From JACOND01 sp051011135 (GTDB taxonomy: Bacteria; Bdellovibrionota; Bdellovibrionia; Bdellovibrionales; UBA1609): 64,000 bases of DNA. The translations under genes and the position numbers were made by a program. The notes under the pieces are model-generated. The model worked only from the letters and a program-made list of their open reading frames with translations. It did not search any database and had not been told where the DNA came from. This document shows positions 8,603 through 17,579 of the stretch, piece after piece; within the stretch, counting starts at the first letter, position 1, and every line of letters starts with the position of its first letter. The stretch spans positions 46,866 through 110,865 of the forward strand of contig JBPCUO010000056.1 in NCBI GenBank assembly GCA_051011135.1, read 5' to 3'.

Positions 8603-10180
8603 TTAAGGAGAAATGGAAATAGGATAAAATTCTTCTGAACCAAAAAGCGGTAAAACATAACCCTTAACCCTAGGAGACATCGCTGTAAAACTATAAGAAT
8701 TTACTAAAGGCACAAAAGGCATTTGTTGATTAAAAATAACTTGAGCTTTTTTATAGAGTTTTATCTTCCTTTTTTTATCAAAAGATTCAATAGCTTTATT
8801 CACAACTTGATCATAATTTTTATCACACCATCTCGATAAATTAGAACCAGAAGATACCGACTTACAAGAAAGCAATACATATAAAAAGTTACTTGGATCT
8901 CCCATATCTGCAATCCAACCACTTTGAATTAAAGCATGTTCTCCTTTAATGGCTTTGGAAATATAAGTAGACCAATCATAAGTTTTAAGCTTTACACGAA
9001 TACCTACTTTTTTTAAATCAGATTGCATGAGCTCTCCCATTTTTTTTCCATTGGGATTATAAGGACGAGACACAGGTAAAGTCCAAAGATCAATATCAAA
9101 ACCTTTTTCATAACCTGCTTCTTTTAAAAGTTTTTTTGCTTTTTGAATATTATAACTAGGACTCTTTATTTTTTTATTATAGCCCCATAAATTGGGAGGG
9201 AGAGGAGTATGCGCTAATTGCCCCATTCCTTTATAAATAGCTTTTATATAAAAGGGACGATTCAAAGAATGAGCAATGGCTTGTCTTACTTTAACCTTCC
9301 TTAATATAGGATGCTCTACATTCATCCCTAAATAAGCCAGATTATAAGTTGTGTTTTGAACAACTTTTATCTCCTTATTTTTTTTCATTAAAGGAAGATC
9401 TGTTGGTTGAGGATGAGATATAATATGACATTCTTTTCTTTTTAGTTTTTGAAAACGAACTGTAGGATCGGGAGTGATTGCAAAAATAATTTTATTTAAC
9501 GAAGCAGGGCCTAAAAAATATTTATTATTTCTTTCATATCTTATTAAATTACTTTTTACATATTTTTTTAAAACAAAAGGGCCTGTTCCTACTGGTTTAA
9601 AATCAATATCTCTCTTTTTATTTTTTTTCATTAACCAATCTCCATACTCTTTAGAAAGAATAACAGAAAATTCCATAGCTAAATATTGTAAAAAAAGAGG
9701 GGAAGGTTTTTTTAAAACAAACTGGATTTTATGCTGATTTATTTTTTTAATATCTACCAGAAGATTTTGCAAGTTAAGAGATTTAAAATATTTATAACCT
9801 CCTCCATTCACTTGATGATAAGGATGTGAAGCTAATCTTTGACGATTAAAAGTAAATAGCACATCATCCGCTCCGAAAAATCTAGTGGGTTTAAAGTCTT
9901 TTTGATGAGAAAAAGAAACACCTTTTTTTAAATAAAAAGTATAGGTTTTTTTATTTTTAGAAAGAGACCAACGCTCAGCGAGATGAGGCTGAACGACTCC
10001 TTTTTTTAAATCAAATTTCAAAAGTCGATCATAAAGAAAAGTACTGGCATTAAAAGTAGTCCCGCTAATAGACATTTGAGGATTAAAATAATCAGGATTA
10101 GATTCAGAGCAATAAATTAAACTTGAAGAAAAAGCATAGGGATTAAAAAAAATAAAACTAAAGATAAAAAAAATTTTCAT
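8603..10180 (-). CDS. dppA: periplasmic peptide-binding protein, DppA/OppA family (SBP_bac_5)
   Basis: Substrate-binding protein for the DppBC permeases. A signal peptide is visible (MKIFFIFSFIFFNPYAFSS) with no lipobox, so it is a soluble periplasmic protein. The mature start (IYCSESNPDYFNPQMS) and the later PVGTGPF, RQAIAHSLNR and ERNNKYF-type segments are those of the DppA branch. 525 residues, usual length. Peptide specificity cannot be read from sequence; murein peptides are possible given dapF downstream, but that is inference. It overlaps ung by 4 nt. Confidence 0.9.
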   Translation of the reverse strand: MKIFFIFSFIFFNPYAFSSSLIYCSESNPDYFNPQMSISGTTFNASTFLYDRLLKFDLKKGVVQPHLAERWSLSKNKKTYTFYLKKGVSFSHQKDFKPTRFFGADDVLFTFNRQRLASHPYHQVNGGGYKYFKSLNLQNLLVDIKKINQHKIQFVLKKPSPLFLQYLAMEFSVILSKEYGDWLMKKNKKRDIDFKPVGTGPFVLKKYVKSNLIRYERNNKYFLGPASLNKIIFAITPDPTVRFQKLKRKECHIISHPQPTDLPLMKKNKEIKVVQNTTYNLAYLGMNVEHPILRKVKVRQAIAHSLNRPFYIKAIYKGMGQLAHTPLPPNLWGYNKKIKSPSYNIQKAKKLLKEAGYEKGFDIDLWTLPVSRPYNPNGKKMGELMQSDLKKVGIRVKLKTYDWSTYISKAIKGEHALIQSGWIADMGDPSNFLYVLLSCKSVSSGSNLSRWCDKNYDQVVNKAIESFDKKRKIKLYKKAQVIFNQQMPFVPLVNSYSFTAMSPRVKGYVLPLFGSEEFYPISISP

Positions 10181-10890
10181 TTTGCTGGCCTCTTTGTTTT
10201 ATCATTTATCAAATGAGCAGACCAATCAATAGGTTTTATTCCTTTTGATTGTAAATAATGATTAGCCTTTGAAAAATGACGACATCCAAAAAAACCTCTA
10301 TCTGCTGAAAAGGGCGAAGGATGAGCAGATTGTAAAACACAATGTTTTTTTGAATCTATTAAACTTCCTTTTTCCTGAGCAGCCTTTCCCCATAAAATAA
10401 AAACTAAGTTCTCCTTTTCTGTATTAAGAATATGAATAATTTGATTTGTAAATTGCTCCCAACCCCTGCCTCTATGAGAACCTGCTTTTCCCGCTTCTAC
10501 TGTTAAAGTATTATTTAACAATAGAACACCCTGTCTGGCCCATTCTTCCAAGCAGCCATGCATCGATATAGGAATATCTAAATCCTCCTTGATTTCTTTG
10601 TAAATATTCAAAAGGGATCGCGGTATAGGCACCCCTAAAGGAACAGAAAAACTCAAACCATGAGCTTGGTTAGGGCCATGATAAGGATCTTGACCTATAA
10701 TAACAATTTTGACATTTGTAAAACTTGTGATATCTAAAGCTCGAAATCTGGCATTTTCCTTAGGATAAATAGTTTTTTTCTTCTTTAGCTCATCATCGAG
10801 AAAAGATCTTAAATTCTTCATGTAAGATTTATTAAACTCAGAAATCAATCTTGATTTCCAAGAAGGATTTATAATAATTTGACTCGACAT
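10177..10890 (-). CDS. ung: uracil-DNA glycosylase, family 1
   Basis: Removes uracil from DNA. Motifs of family-1 enzymes are complete: GQDPYHGPNQAHGLSFSVP with the catalytic Asp near residue 66, LLLNNTLTVE, and the DNA-intercalation loop HPSPFSADRGFFGCRHF. 237 residues, normal. It has a good Shine-Dalgarno sequence (AAGGAG, 9 nt before ATG 10890) and is the first gene of the ung-dppA-dppB-dppC-dapF operon. Its promoter must lie in or beyond the 29-nt gap to the divergent mpg gene. The linkage of two base-excision glycosylase genes back to back is notable. Confidence 0.97.
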   Translation of the reverse strand: MSSQIIINPSWKSRLISEFNKSYMKNLRSFLDDELKKKKTIYPKENARFRALDITSFTNVKIVIIGQDPYHGPNQAHGLSFSVPLGVPIPRSLLNIYKEIKEDLDIPISMHGCLEEWARQGVLLLNNTLTVEAGKAGSHRGRGWEQFTNQIIHILNTEKENLVFILWGKAAQEKGSLIDSKKHCVLQSAHPSPFSADRGFFGCRHFSKANHYLQSKGIKPIDWSAHLINDKTKRPAK

Positions 10891-10919
10891 AAATAAAAAC
10901 TCCTTTTTTAATATAGTCC

Positions 10920-11528
10920 ATGAATCCGTTAAAAAAAAGTTTTTTTACTCAAGACACTATTGAAGTAGCAAGGCAATTATTAGGCTGCTATTTAATAAGA
11001 AAAATAAAAAACAATTTGTTCCTTCGAGGAAAAATTGTAGAAACTGAAGCTTATTTAGGAATCCAAGACTCTTGTTGTCATAGCTATAATGGTCTTTATA
11101 CTGATCGCACAAAAACTATGTATCTTGAAGGAGGGCATGCTTATATTTATTTCACTTATGGAATGTATCATTGTTTTAACATAGTAACTGCCAAAAAACA
11201 GGAGCCTGAAGCTGTCCTTATTCGGGCCTTAGAGCCTATTGAAGGATTGGAAATTATGAAAAAAAATAGAAAAAAACTGGATCTTGAACAGCTTACAAAT
11301 GGGCCAGGGAAATTATGCCAAGCTTTAGACATTACAAAGAATTTTAATGGAATCGATTTATCATCTTCCTCGGATCTTTATATAGAACAAGGAGAAAAAG
11401 TCTCAGAAAATGATATTTCTACTGATATGCGCATAGGCCTTTCCCCTCATAAAGAAGCTTGTTATTGGCCTCTTAGATTTTTTTTAAACAATAATGAAGC
11501 TGTTTCTATCAAGAAACATTTGATGTAA
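10920..11528 (+). CDS. mpg: 3-methyladenine DNA glycosylase (AAG/MPG type)
   Basis: Excises alkylated and deaminated purines from DNA. The family core is visible: ARQLLGCYLIRK at the N-terminus, the catalytic region VETEAYLG near residue 40, TMYLEGGHAYIYFTYGMYHC (nucleotide flipping and active-site Tyr), NGPGKLCQALDI and the C-terminal RIGLSPHKEA. 202 residues, normal for bacterial AAG. It is divergent from ung with a 29-nt gap. tolB follows after 29 nt and may be cotranscribed. Confidence 0.95.
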   Translation: MNPLKKSFFTQDTIEVARQLLGCYLIRKIKNNLFLRGKIVETEAYLGIQDSCCHSYNGLYTDRTKTMYLEGGHAYIYFTYGMYHCFNIVTAKKQEPEAVLIRALEPIEGLEIMKKNRKKLDLEQLTNGPGKLCQALDITKNFNGIDLSSSSDLYIEQGEKVSENDISTDMRIGLSPHKEACYWPLRFFLNNNEAVSIKKHLM

Positions 11529-11557
11529 TGACGGGGATTTTATACAATAAATTTTAA

Positions 11558-12928
11558 ATGTTTCTTCTTAAAAAAAATCTGCTCTTAATCCTTTGTTTCT
11601 TTTCAAACCTTTGCTTTAGTAAAATTTATATCAATATTGATTCTCCTAAAGTTGAAAAAAGCATCATTGCTCTTTCTCCTTTTATTTCAAAAAATACCAC
11701 GACTCAAAAAGGAGATTTAAAATTAGAAAAAAATCTTAATAAAGATCTCCATACAAATATAAAATTTTCTAGTTATTTTAAAATATTATCTAAAAAAGCT
11801 TTTATTGAAAACCCTTTAGAAGTTTCCTCTCGTCCTTACCCTGAAGATGCTCGTGGATTTCGTTGGAAGAATTGGAAATTAAGTGGAGCTGATTTTCTTT
11901 TATTTGGTTCCTACTCTACTGAAAATTCTCGTTTAATTCTAGATATATCCTTTTATAATATTAATTCACAAAAAAAAGTTTTTCAAAAAAGATATCAAGC
12001 CAAAAAATCGAAAGCTAAATCATTAATAGATACACTTTCAAATGATATCGTAGAAAAATTAAGTGGAAAAAAAGGAATCTTTAAAACAAAAATTGCAAGC
12101 ATTAGAAATGTTTCTCGATCTAAAAAAGAGCTTTTTCTTATGAATTGGGATGGTCGTCAAAAGGAAAGATTAAGCTACCATAGATCTATTGTTCTTTCGC
12201 CTTCTTGGTCTAAAGATGGAAAAAATATTTCTTATACAGCTTTTGTCTATAACACAAAATTAAAAAGACGAATGACAGCTCTTTTTCTTTTAAATTTATC
12301 CAGCAATAAAATTAAACTTTTATCCAATAGAAAAGGTGCAAATTTAGGAGCTGATTTTTTTCCAAATAGAAAAGACATGTTAATCACTTTAAGCTCAGGA
12401 ATAGGGTTTATGGATATTTTTAAAATTAATCTTTCCTCTCTTTCTATCAAGCCGATTACAAAAGGACCTCCAGGTATTATTAATGTAGAACCTTCTATTC
12501 ACCCTAAAAAGAAATGGATTGCTTTTTCTTCAGATAGAAATGGAAAAACAATGATTTATACTATGAAAGCAGCAGGATCAGAGATAAAACAAATTACTTT
12601 TGCTGGACATCACAACTCTACTCCCGATTGGAATCCTCAAAATGATGAGATTGTTTTTTCTGGCCAATCTAATAAAAGATTTGATTTGTTTACTGTTCGA
12701 TCTAATGGAACCGGTTTGCGAAGGTTAACAAGCTTAAAAAGATCCAACGGAACATGGGCTAACTGCGAATCTCCTAGCTTTTCTCCTGATGGAAGATTCA
12801 TCGTTTTTACTAGTGATTTATCGGGAACCTATCAACTCTATATAATGAATGTTGATGATCTTTCTATTGAAAGAATTACTTTTGATCGCTATAATTACAA
12901 ATCTCCAAAATGGTCTCCTTACCTATAA
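11558..12928 (+). CDS. tolB: Tol-Pal system beta-propeller protein TolB
   Basis: Periplasmic component of the Tol-Pal envelope complex. It has a signal peptide (residues 1-21, ending NLCFS), an N-terminal alpha/beta domain (about 25-170, with the SGADFLLFGSY segment), then a six-bladed WD40-like PD40 propeller with repeated SWSKDGKNISYTAF, HPKKKWIAFSSDR and SFSPDGRFIVFTS motifs. 456 residues, close to the usual 430-450. No strong Shine-Dalgarno sequence. tolQRA and pal are not in the window. The 3' end overlaps dus by 19 nt. Confidence 0.88.
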   Translation: MFLLKKNLLLILCFFSNLCFSKIYINIDSPKVEKSIIALSPFISKNTTTQKGDLKLEKNLNKDLHTNIKFSSYFKILSKKAFIENPLEVSSRPYPEDARGFRWKNWKLSGADFLLFGSYSTENSRLILDISFYNINSQKKVFQKRYQAKKSKAKSLIDTLSNDIVEKLSGKKGIFKTKIASIRNVSRSKKELFLMNWDGRQKERLSYHRSIVLSPSWSKDGKNISYTAFVYNTKLKRRMTALFLLNLSSNKIKLLSNRKGANLGADFFPNRKDMLITLSSGIGFMDIFKINLSSLSIKPITKGPPGIINVEPSIHPKKKWIAFSSDRNGKTMIYTMKAAGSEIKQITFAGHHNSTPDWNPQNDEIVFSGQSNKRFDLFTVRSNGTGLRRLTSLKRSNGTWANCESPSFSPDGRFIVFTSDLSGTYQLYIMNVDDLSIERITFDRYNYKSPKWSPYL

Positions 12929-13941
12929 ATCTTGCAAACTATATAAAAAAAGAAAACCCTTTTTTTCTGGCTCCTATGGCAGGAGTAACAGATCATCCCT
13001 TTCGCTGCTTTATGAAAGAAATGGGTTGTGGAATTATAACTACAGAACTTATTTCTGTAAGAGCTCTTGAAAATCATAATAACAAAACACAACAACTTAT
13101 GAAATATGATAAGATTCAAAGACCTCTTGGAATCCAAATTTTTGGAGAAGATCCTGAAAAATTTAAAACAGCGGTTCAAAAACTTGAAGAAGAATATCAG
13201 CCAGATTTTATAGATTTAAATCTGGGATGTCCTGTTAATAAAATTGTTAAAAAGGGAGCTGGATCTGCTCTCTTAAAAGATTTAAATTCTCTTTCTAAAA
13301 TTCTAAATACTATGAGAAAAAATTGCTCCCTACCTTTATCTTTAAAAATAAGAACAGGATGGGATGAAAAAAATCTCAATGCAGATCAAGTGGCTCATCT
13401 GGCTTACAATGAAGGCTTTTCTTGGATGACTATTCATGGAAGAACAAGAGCTCAAGCTTATTCTGGAAAAGCAGATTGGAACTATATAAAAAAAATAAAA
13501 GAAACATCTCCCTTACCTATTATAGGAAATGGAGATATAACTTCTGCTTTAAAAGCTCAAGAAGCTTTAAAGTTTAGTCAATGTGATGGAATAATGATTG
13601 GAAGAGGCTGTTTAAATAATCCTTGGATCTTTTTAGAATCCCTTAACAAGCTTCAAAAAAAGGATGATAAAATTAATAAAGATTATTTATCTATTATTTT
13701 AAAACTAAAGGTCCATTTAGAAAATTTTTATGATGAACGGGTCTTTTTATTACAAATGAAAAAATTTGCAGCTTGGTTCTCTGCAGGTTTTCCTGATTCT
13801 ACTGAATTTAGAAAAAATCTATTTTTAGAAAAAGACTCAAAGCAAGTTATGCAAAAAATTGAAGATTACTTTATAAATTATAAAGACTTTGAAAAAAAAG
13901 AACCAGAATATGAGCCTTTTTTAATGCAAGGACATGGTTAA
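12910..13941 (+). CDS. dus: tRNA-dihydrouridine synthase, DusB-like
   Basis: FMN enzyme reducing uridines of tRNA. Family motifs: APMAGVTDHPFR near residue 20, the catalytic Cys in DLNLGCPVNKIVKKGAG near 100, TIHGRTRAQAYSGKADW, GNGDI, and the FMN phosphate site MIGRGCLNNPW. 343 residues. The start ATG lies inside the end of tolB (19-nt overlap), implying coupled translation. DusB-like assignment rests on general resemblance; the modified position in tRNA is not deduced. Confidence 0.93.
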   Translation: MVSLPINLANYIKKENPFFLAPMAGVTDHPFRCFMKEMGCGIITTELISVRALENHNNKTQQLMKYDKIQRPLGIQIFGEDPEKFKTAVQKLEEEYQPDFIDLNLGCPVNKIVKKGAGSALLKDLNSLSKILNTMRKNCSLPLSLKIRTGWDEKNLNADQVAHLAYNEGFSWMTIHGRTRAQAYSGKADWNYIKKIKETSPLPIIGNGDITSALKAQEALKFSQCDGIMIGRGCLNNPWIFLESLNKLQKKDDKINKDYLSIILKLKVHLENFYDERVFLLQMKKFAAWFSAGFPDSTEFRKNLFLEKDSKQVMQKIEDYFINYKDFEKKEPEYEPFLMQGHG

Positions 13942-14000
13942 AATAAGATTTATCTTTATTTTTTAATGCCTCGTTTTTATACTAATCCTAGGGAGAGATA

Positions 14001-15713
14001 ATGTTTTTTCAAATACCAAGACATCTCAAAAAATACTTAGTTCCTCAAAATTACAAAAAATACACACCAGAAGACCAAGCTGTTTGGAGATATATTATGA
14101 AAGGCATCCAGCACTCAATGTCTCTTTATGGGCAAAAAGGATGTCTGTCAGGAATGAAAAGAACAGATATCACTTTTGAAAAAATACCCAGAATTTCAAA
14201 TATAAATAAGCAATTAAAAAAACTGGGATGGAGAGCTGTTACTGTTAGTGGATTTATACCTCCTAAAGCTTTTATGGAATTTCAACTTAATGGTATTTTA
14301 CCTATTGCTTCTGAAATAAGATCCATCAACCACATTTCTTATACTCCAGCACCCGATATTGTTCATGAAGCCGCAGGACATGTTCCTTTTTTGATTCATA
14401 AAAAATACAGTGACTTTCTTAAGCAATATGCAAAAACAGTATTGAAATCAATTTCCAGTATTGAAGATCGAAATTTATATCTAGCGATTAGAGAATTAAG
14501 TGATTTAAAAGAAAATCCTAAATCTACAAATCTCCAAATAAAAAAAGCTCTTAAAAAATTACAATTAACTCAAAAAAATATTTCTTATATTAGCGAATCT
14601 TCTTATCTCTCTCGATTTATTTGGTGGACTTCAGAATACGGATTGATGGGAGATTTAAAAAATCCTAAAATTTATGGAGCAGGCCTGATTTCCTCTATTA
14701 AAGAAGCTCATCGAATTAATAAAACAAAAAAACTATGGTTAAGCAAAGATTGTTTAAATTATCCTTTTGATATTACAAAAGTACAGCCACAATATTTTGT
14801 GGCTAAAAATTTCTCTCATCTTCTAGAGGTTTTAAATGAAATTACCGAAACTCTTTCTTGGAAAAGAGGTGGTATTTATGGCACCCAACAAGCTATAAAA
14901 TCTAAAACTATTAATACCGTTGAATTTGATAATCATCTACAACTCTCTGGTATTGTTGAAGACATGCTTACTTATAAAAAGAATATAGTATTTCTAAAAC
15001 TATCAGGACCTAGTCAAATTTCTTATAAAAATAAACAACTGTCTGGGCATGGCAAATCTTATCATAGTCATGGCTATAGCACTCCTTTGAGAATCATTTC
15101 AAAAAATAAAAAACCTTTTCATTTATGGAATCATCAAAATTTAAAAAAAGAAGGTTTAATCCTAGGCAAAAAAGCTCACTTATGTTTTGAAAACCATATT
15201 CATCTCGAGGGAGAGGTTATAAAATTTTTAAGAAAAGATAATCATCTATTAATTATTACTTTTAAAAATTGTCTTGTTAAAAAAGGAAATAAAATTCTTT
15301 TTCATCCTAGTTGGGGTTTATTTGATTTGATAACAGGGACAGGGATAAAATCTGTGTTTTCAGGAGTGGCAGATTCTAGATCTTGCAAAATAAAAGATGA
15401 TTTTAAACCCTCTAAAGTTCCTCATAAAAGATATACTAAGAGACAAAAACAAGTATGTAAAATTTATAAAAAAATCGAGGGACTCAAAAATAAAAAACCT
15501 TCCAAAAAGCAGGAGCAATTATTCAATCAATTATTAAAACCAGTAAAAAAGCAGGGTGCATGGCTGCTGACTTTAGAGTTTTTAGAGTTGGTACAAAACT
15601 ATACTGCTGTTAAAAAAGAAGCCTTAAGATATATAAAAATACTTATAAAAAAATCTCCTAAAGAGATAAAAAAATATATCCTCCAGGGGCTTCCTTTCTA
15701 TAAGCAAAAATAA
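14001..15713 (+). CDS. phhA: aromatic amino acid hydroxylase (phenylalanine 4-monooxygenase type), long form
   Basis: Pterin-dependent non-heme iron hydroxylase, most likely phenylalanine to tyrosine. The iron ligands are readable: His122 and His127 in DIVHEAAGHVPF and Glu212 in WWTSEYGLMG. The catalytic domain covers about residues 20-330. A further 240 residues follow (lysine-rich, with HGYSTPLRIISKNK and FHPSWGLFDLITGTGIKSVFSG), giving 570 residues against about 260-300 for proteobacterial PhhA. Long forms of this kind occur in Bacteroidetes and some other bacteria. The N-terminal regulatory ACT domain of animal enzymes is absent. A GGGAGAG ribosome site precedes ATG 14001. The gene is monocistronic and ends at a strong hairpin. 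Confidence 0.88.
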   Translation: MFFQIPRHLKKYLVPQNYKKYTPEDQAVWRYIMKGIQHSMSLYGQKGCLSGMKRTDITFEKIPRISNINKQLKKLGWRAVTVSGFIPPKAFMEFQLNGILPIASEIRSINHISYTPAPDIVHEAAGHVPFLIHKKYSDFLKQYAKTVLKSISSIEDRNLYLAIRELSDLKENPKSTNLQIKKALKKLQLTQKNISYISESSYLSRFIWWTSEYGLMGDLKNPKIYGAGLISSIKEAHRINKTKKLWLSKDCLNYPFDITKVQPQYFVAKNFSHLLEVLNEITETLSWKRGGIYGTQQAIKSKTINTVEFDNHLQLSGIVEDMLTYKKNIVFLKLSGPSQISYKNKQLSGHGKSYHSHGYSTPLRIISKNKKPFHLWNHQNLKKEGLILGKKAHLCFENHIHLEGEVIKFLRKDNHLLIITFKNCLVKKGNKILFHPSWGLFDLITGTGIKSVFSGVADSRSCKIKDDFKPSKVPHKRYTKRQKQVCKIYKKIEGLKNKKPSKKQEQLFNQLLKPVKKQGAWLLTLEFLELVQNYTAVKKEALRYIKILIKKSPKEIKKYILQGLPFYKQK

Positions 15714-15739
15714 ACCTTTCTTTTCAGAAAGGTTTATTT
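15708..15739. terminator. bidirectional hairpin terminator after phhA
   Basis: A perfect 14-bp inverted repeat with a 4-nt loop (AATAAACCTTTCT on the left arm). It begins inside the phhA stop region and separates convergent phhA and the 155-aa secreted protein gene. A short T-run follows on the plus strand and an A-run precedes it, so it could terminate both transcripts. Confidence 0.8.
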
Positions 15740-15762
15740 GTTAATTGTAAAATTTTAAATTT

Positions 15763-16230
15763 TTAAATACGACAGTTTTCTTTTACTTCTTTTAATTTAT
15801 TAGCTTCTTCTGAAGAAATACCATCTCGAAGACCAGATACAAAATTTTCTACATTGTTTCTAGTTAATGAATCCCAATTTGCAGATTTAGTAATAGCCAT
15901 TGCTAAACTATCAATTCCTTCTTGAGTAAGTTCACCATCTTTTTTATAAGCCACTTCCGCTAAGTGATTAAAACTATTATTAACTGTTTGCTCTGTATCT
16001 TTTCCCATAGATGAAGTTCCAAGATCGTGATTAACAGAAGACCAAACTTCTCCACTTAAAGCACCAGAACTTAAAATAACAGCACTTGCTCCTAAAATTT
16101 GTTTGGTTTTTGGATTTAATTGAAAAGCCTTTTTTGGGCTTTTAACTACGCTTTTTGGTCTAACTGCTCTTGCTTGAGAAAGCATAGGCATTAAACTTAA
16201 AAAAACAATTGATATTAATACATTTTTCAT
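15763..16230 (-). CDS. small secreted protein of unknown function
   Basis: I do not recognise this protein. 155 residues with a clear signal peptide (MKNVLISIVFLSLMPMLSQARA, cleavage after about residue 22), then a basic stretch (VRPKSVVKSPKK), a Gly/Ser/Ala-rich hydrophobic segment (ILGASAVILSSGALSG) that could insert in a membrane, and a soluble alpha-helical C-terminus ending with a cysteine (ENCRI). A good ribosome site (AGGAGAGA) precedes ATG 16230. It is monocistronic, flanked by the phhA hairpin on one side and 127 nt of non-coding sequence before lysA on the other. Confidence 0.75.
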   Translation of the reverse strand: MKNVLISIVFLSLMPMLSQARAVRPKSVVKSPKKAFQLNPKTKQILGASAVILSSGALSGEVWSSVNHDLGTSSMGKDTEQTVNNSFNHLAEVAYKKDGELTQEGIDSLAMAITKSANWDSLTRNNVENFVSGLRDGISSEEANKLKEVKENCRI

Positions 16231-16357
16231 AATCTCTCCTCTTTGTTATTTGTTTTCAATTCCTTGAAGATTTTTATATTATAAAACTCTAAAATTGTCC
16301 AAAAAAATACAGAAAAAGTGAATTTATTACAAATAATTCGGGCAATAGCTGCTTTTT

Positions 16358-17569
16358 TTAAAGTTTCTTTCCTGATTTAAAACAGATTTCTTTTACAGGA
16401 ATTTGCAGATTATAAGAATTAGACATTACATAACCATAAGCTCCTGCATCAGCGATCGCTAGCCAATCTCCCGATTTGACAGGTGTTAAAGGATATTTTT
16501 CAACAAAGGTATCTCCTGTTTCACAAATAGGCCCTACCACATCATAAAACTCACTTTTCTGATTAAAATTTAATGAAAAAGGCAGGACTCTATGGCGACT
16601 TTTATACAAAGCAGGCCTTAAAAAATGATTCATTCCACTGTTTAAAATAATAAATTTTTTATTATAAGTTTTTTTCACATACTCTATTTTTGAACAAAGA
16701 AGGCCAAATCGAGCGACTAAAAATCTTCCTGGCTCTATCAAAATCTCTCCTGGAAACCCAGTAAAAAGAGTTTGAAAATTTTCTCCAAATTTTTTTAAAA
16801 GTAATTTATCACTTTCAAAATCTTTTTTACTATAATCAACACCTAAACCACCACCAATATCTAAAACCTTTAAAGATATAAATTCTTTTTTTAAATCTTC
16901 AAAGATATTCTTTATATTTCTTATCGCTTGATACAAGGGGTTTAAATCAAAAATTTGAGATCCTAAATGCATGCTTAAACCTTGGAATTGAATTTCTTTT
17001 TTATGCAATCGAATGAGTTGCAAAATTTGAGGCAAATCCTGTTTATCTATTCCAAATTTATGGCCTACTAAACCTGTTTTAATATAAGGATGAGATTCAA
17101 AATCTACATTAGGATTTAATCTCAACCCTATCACTGCCTGCTTTTTTAATTTTTTAGAAATTTGAATAATTCTTTGTAATTCTTCAAAACTTTCTACATT
17201 GATTTGAAAAAAATTTTTCGAGATAGCCATTTCTAACTCTTCTTCACTTTTAGCAACTCCAGAAAATATAATTTTCTCAGGAGCAAAACCAACTTCCTCT
17301 GCGAGACGAGCCTCTCCTCCGGACACAACATCTACTCCACTTCCTAAGGAATTAAAAGTTTTTAAAACATGTTTATTGCTATTTGCTTTCATTGCAAAAT
17401 AAACTTTTAATTGATCAGAAGTTTGATTTAAAAACTCCTGATACCAGGCTTTCATACCTTCTAAATCGTAAATATAAAAAGGAGTTTTTTCTTTTTGAGC
17501 CAGATCTTCTAGATGCAAAATAGATTCTCCTTGCTCTAAAACTAATTGATCTTTTATATACTTAAACAA
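16358..17569 (-). CDS. lysA: diaminopimelate decarboxylase
   Basis: PLP enzyme converting meso-diaminopimelate to lysine. Fold-type III motifs: the PLP lysine in KVYFAMKANSNK, SGGEARLAEEVGF, IGLRLNPNVDF, the LSMHLGSQI histidine, DIGGGLGVDY, EPGRFLVARFG, and the GPICETGD cysteine region. I place the start at TTG 17569, with AGGGA 7 nt upstream overlapping the lysC stop; this gives 404 residues, the family norm. The frame stays open to ATG 17644, but that would overlap lysC by 65 nt and add a basic stretch foreign to the family. Cotranscribed with lysC. Confidence 0.95.
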   Translation of the reverse strand: MFKYIKDQLVLEQGESILHLEDLAQKEKTPFYIYDLEGMKAWYQEFLNQTSDQLKVYFAMKANSNKHVLKTFNSLGSGVDVVSGGEARLAEEVGFAPEKIIFSGVAKSEEELEMAISKNFFQINVESFEELQRIIQISKKLKKQAVIGLRLNPNVDFESHPYIKTGLVGHKFGIDKQDLPQILQLIRLHKKEIQFQGLSMHLGSQIFDLNPLYQAIRNIKNIFEDLKKEFISLKVLDIGGGLGVDYSKKDFESDKLLLKKFGENFQTLFTGFPGEILIEPGRFLVARFGLLCSKIEYVKKTYNKKFIILNSGMNHFLRPALYKSRHRVLPFSLNFNQKSEFYDVVGPICETGDTFVEKYPLTPVKSGDWLAIADAGAYGYVMSNSYNLQIPVKEICFKSGKKL

Positions 17570-17579
17570 TTGTTTTTCC

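Noticed and set aside
12849..13179. Extra open frames on both strands around the tolB-dus junction
   Set aside because: They overlap the conserved TolB C-terminus and the FMN-binding start of Dus in other frames and show no family features.
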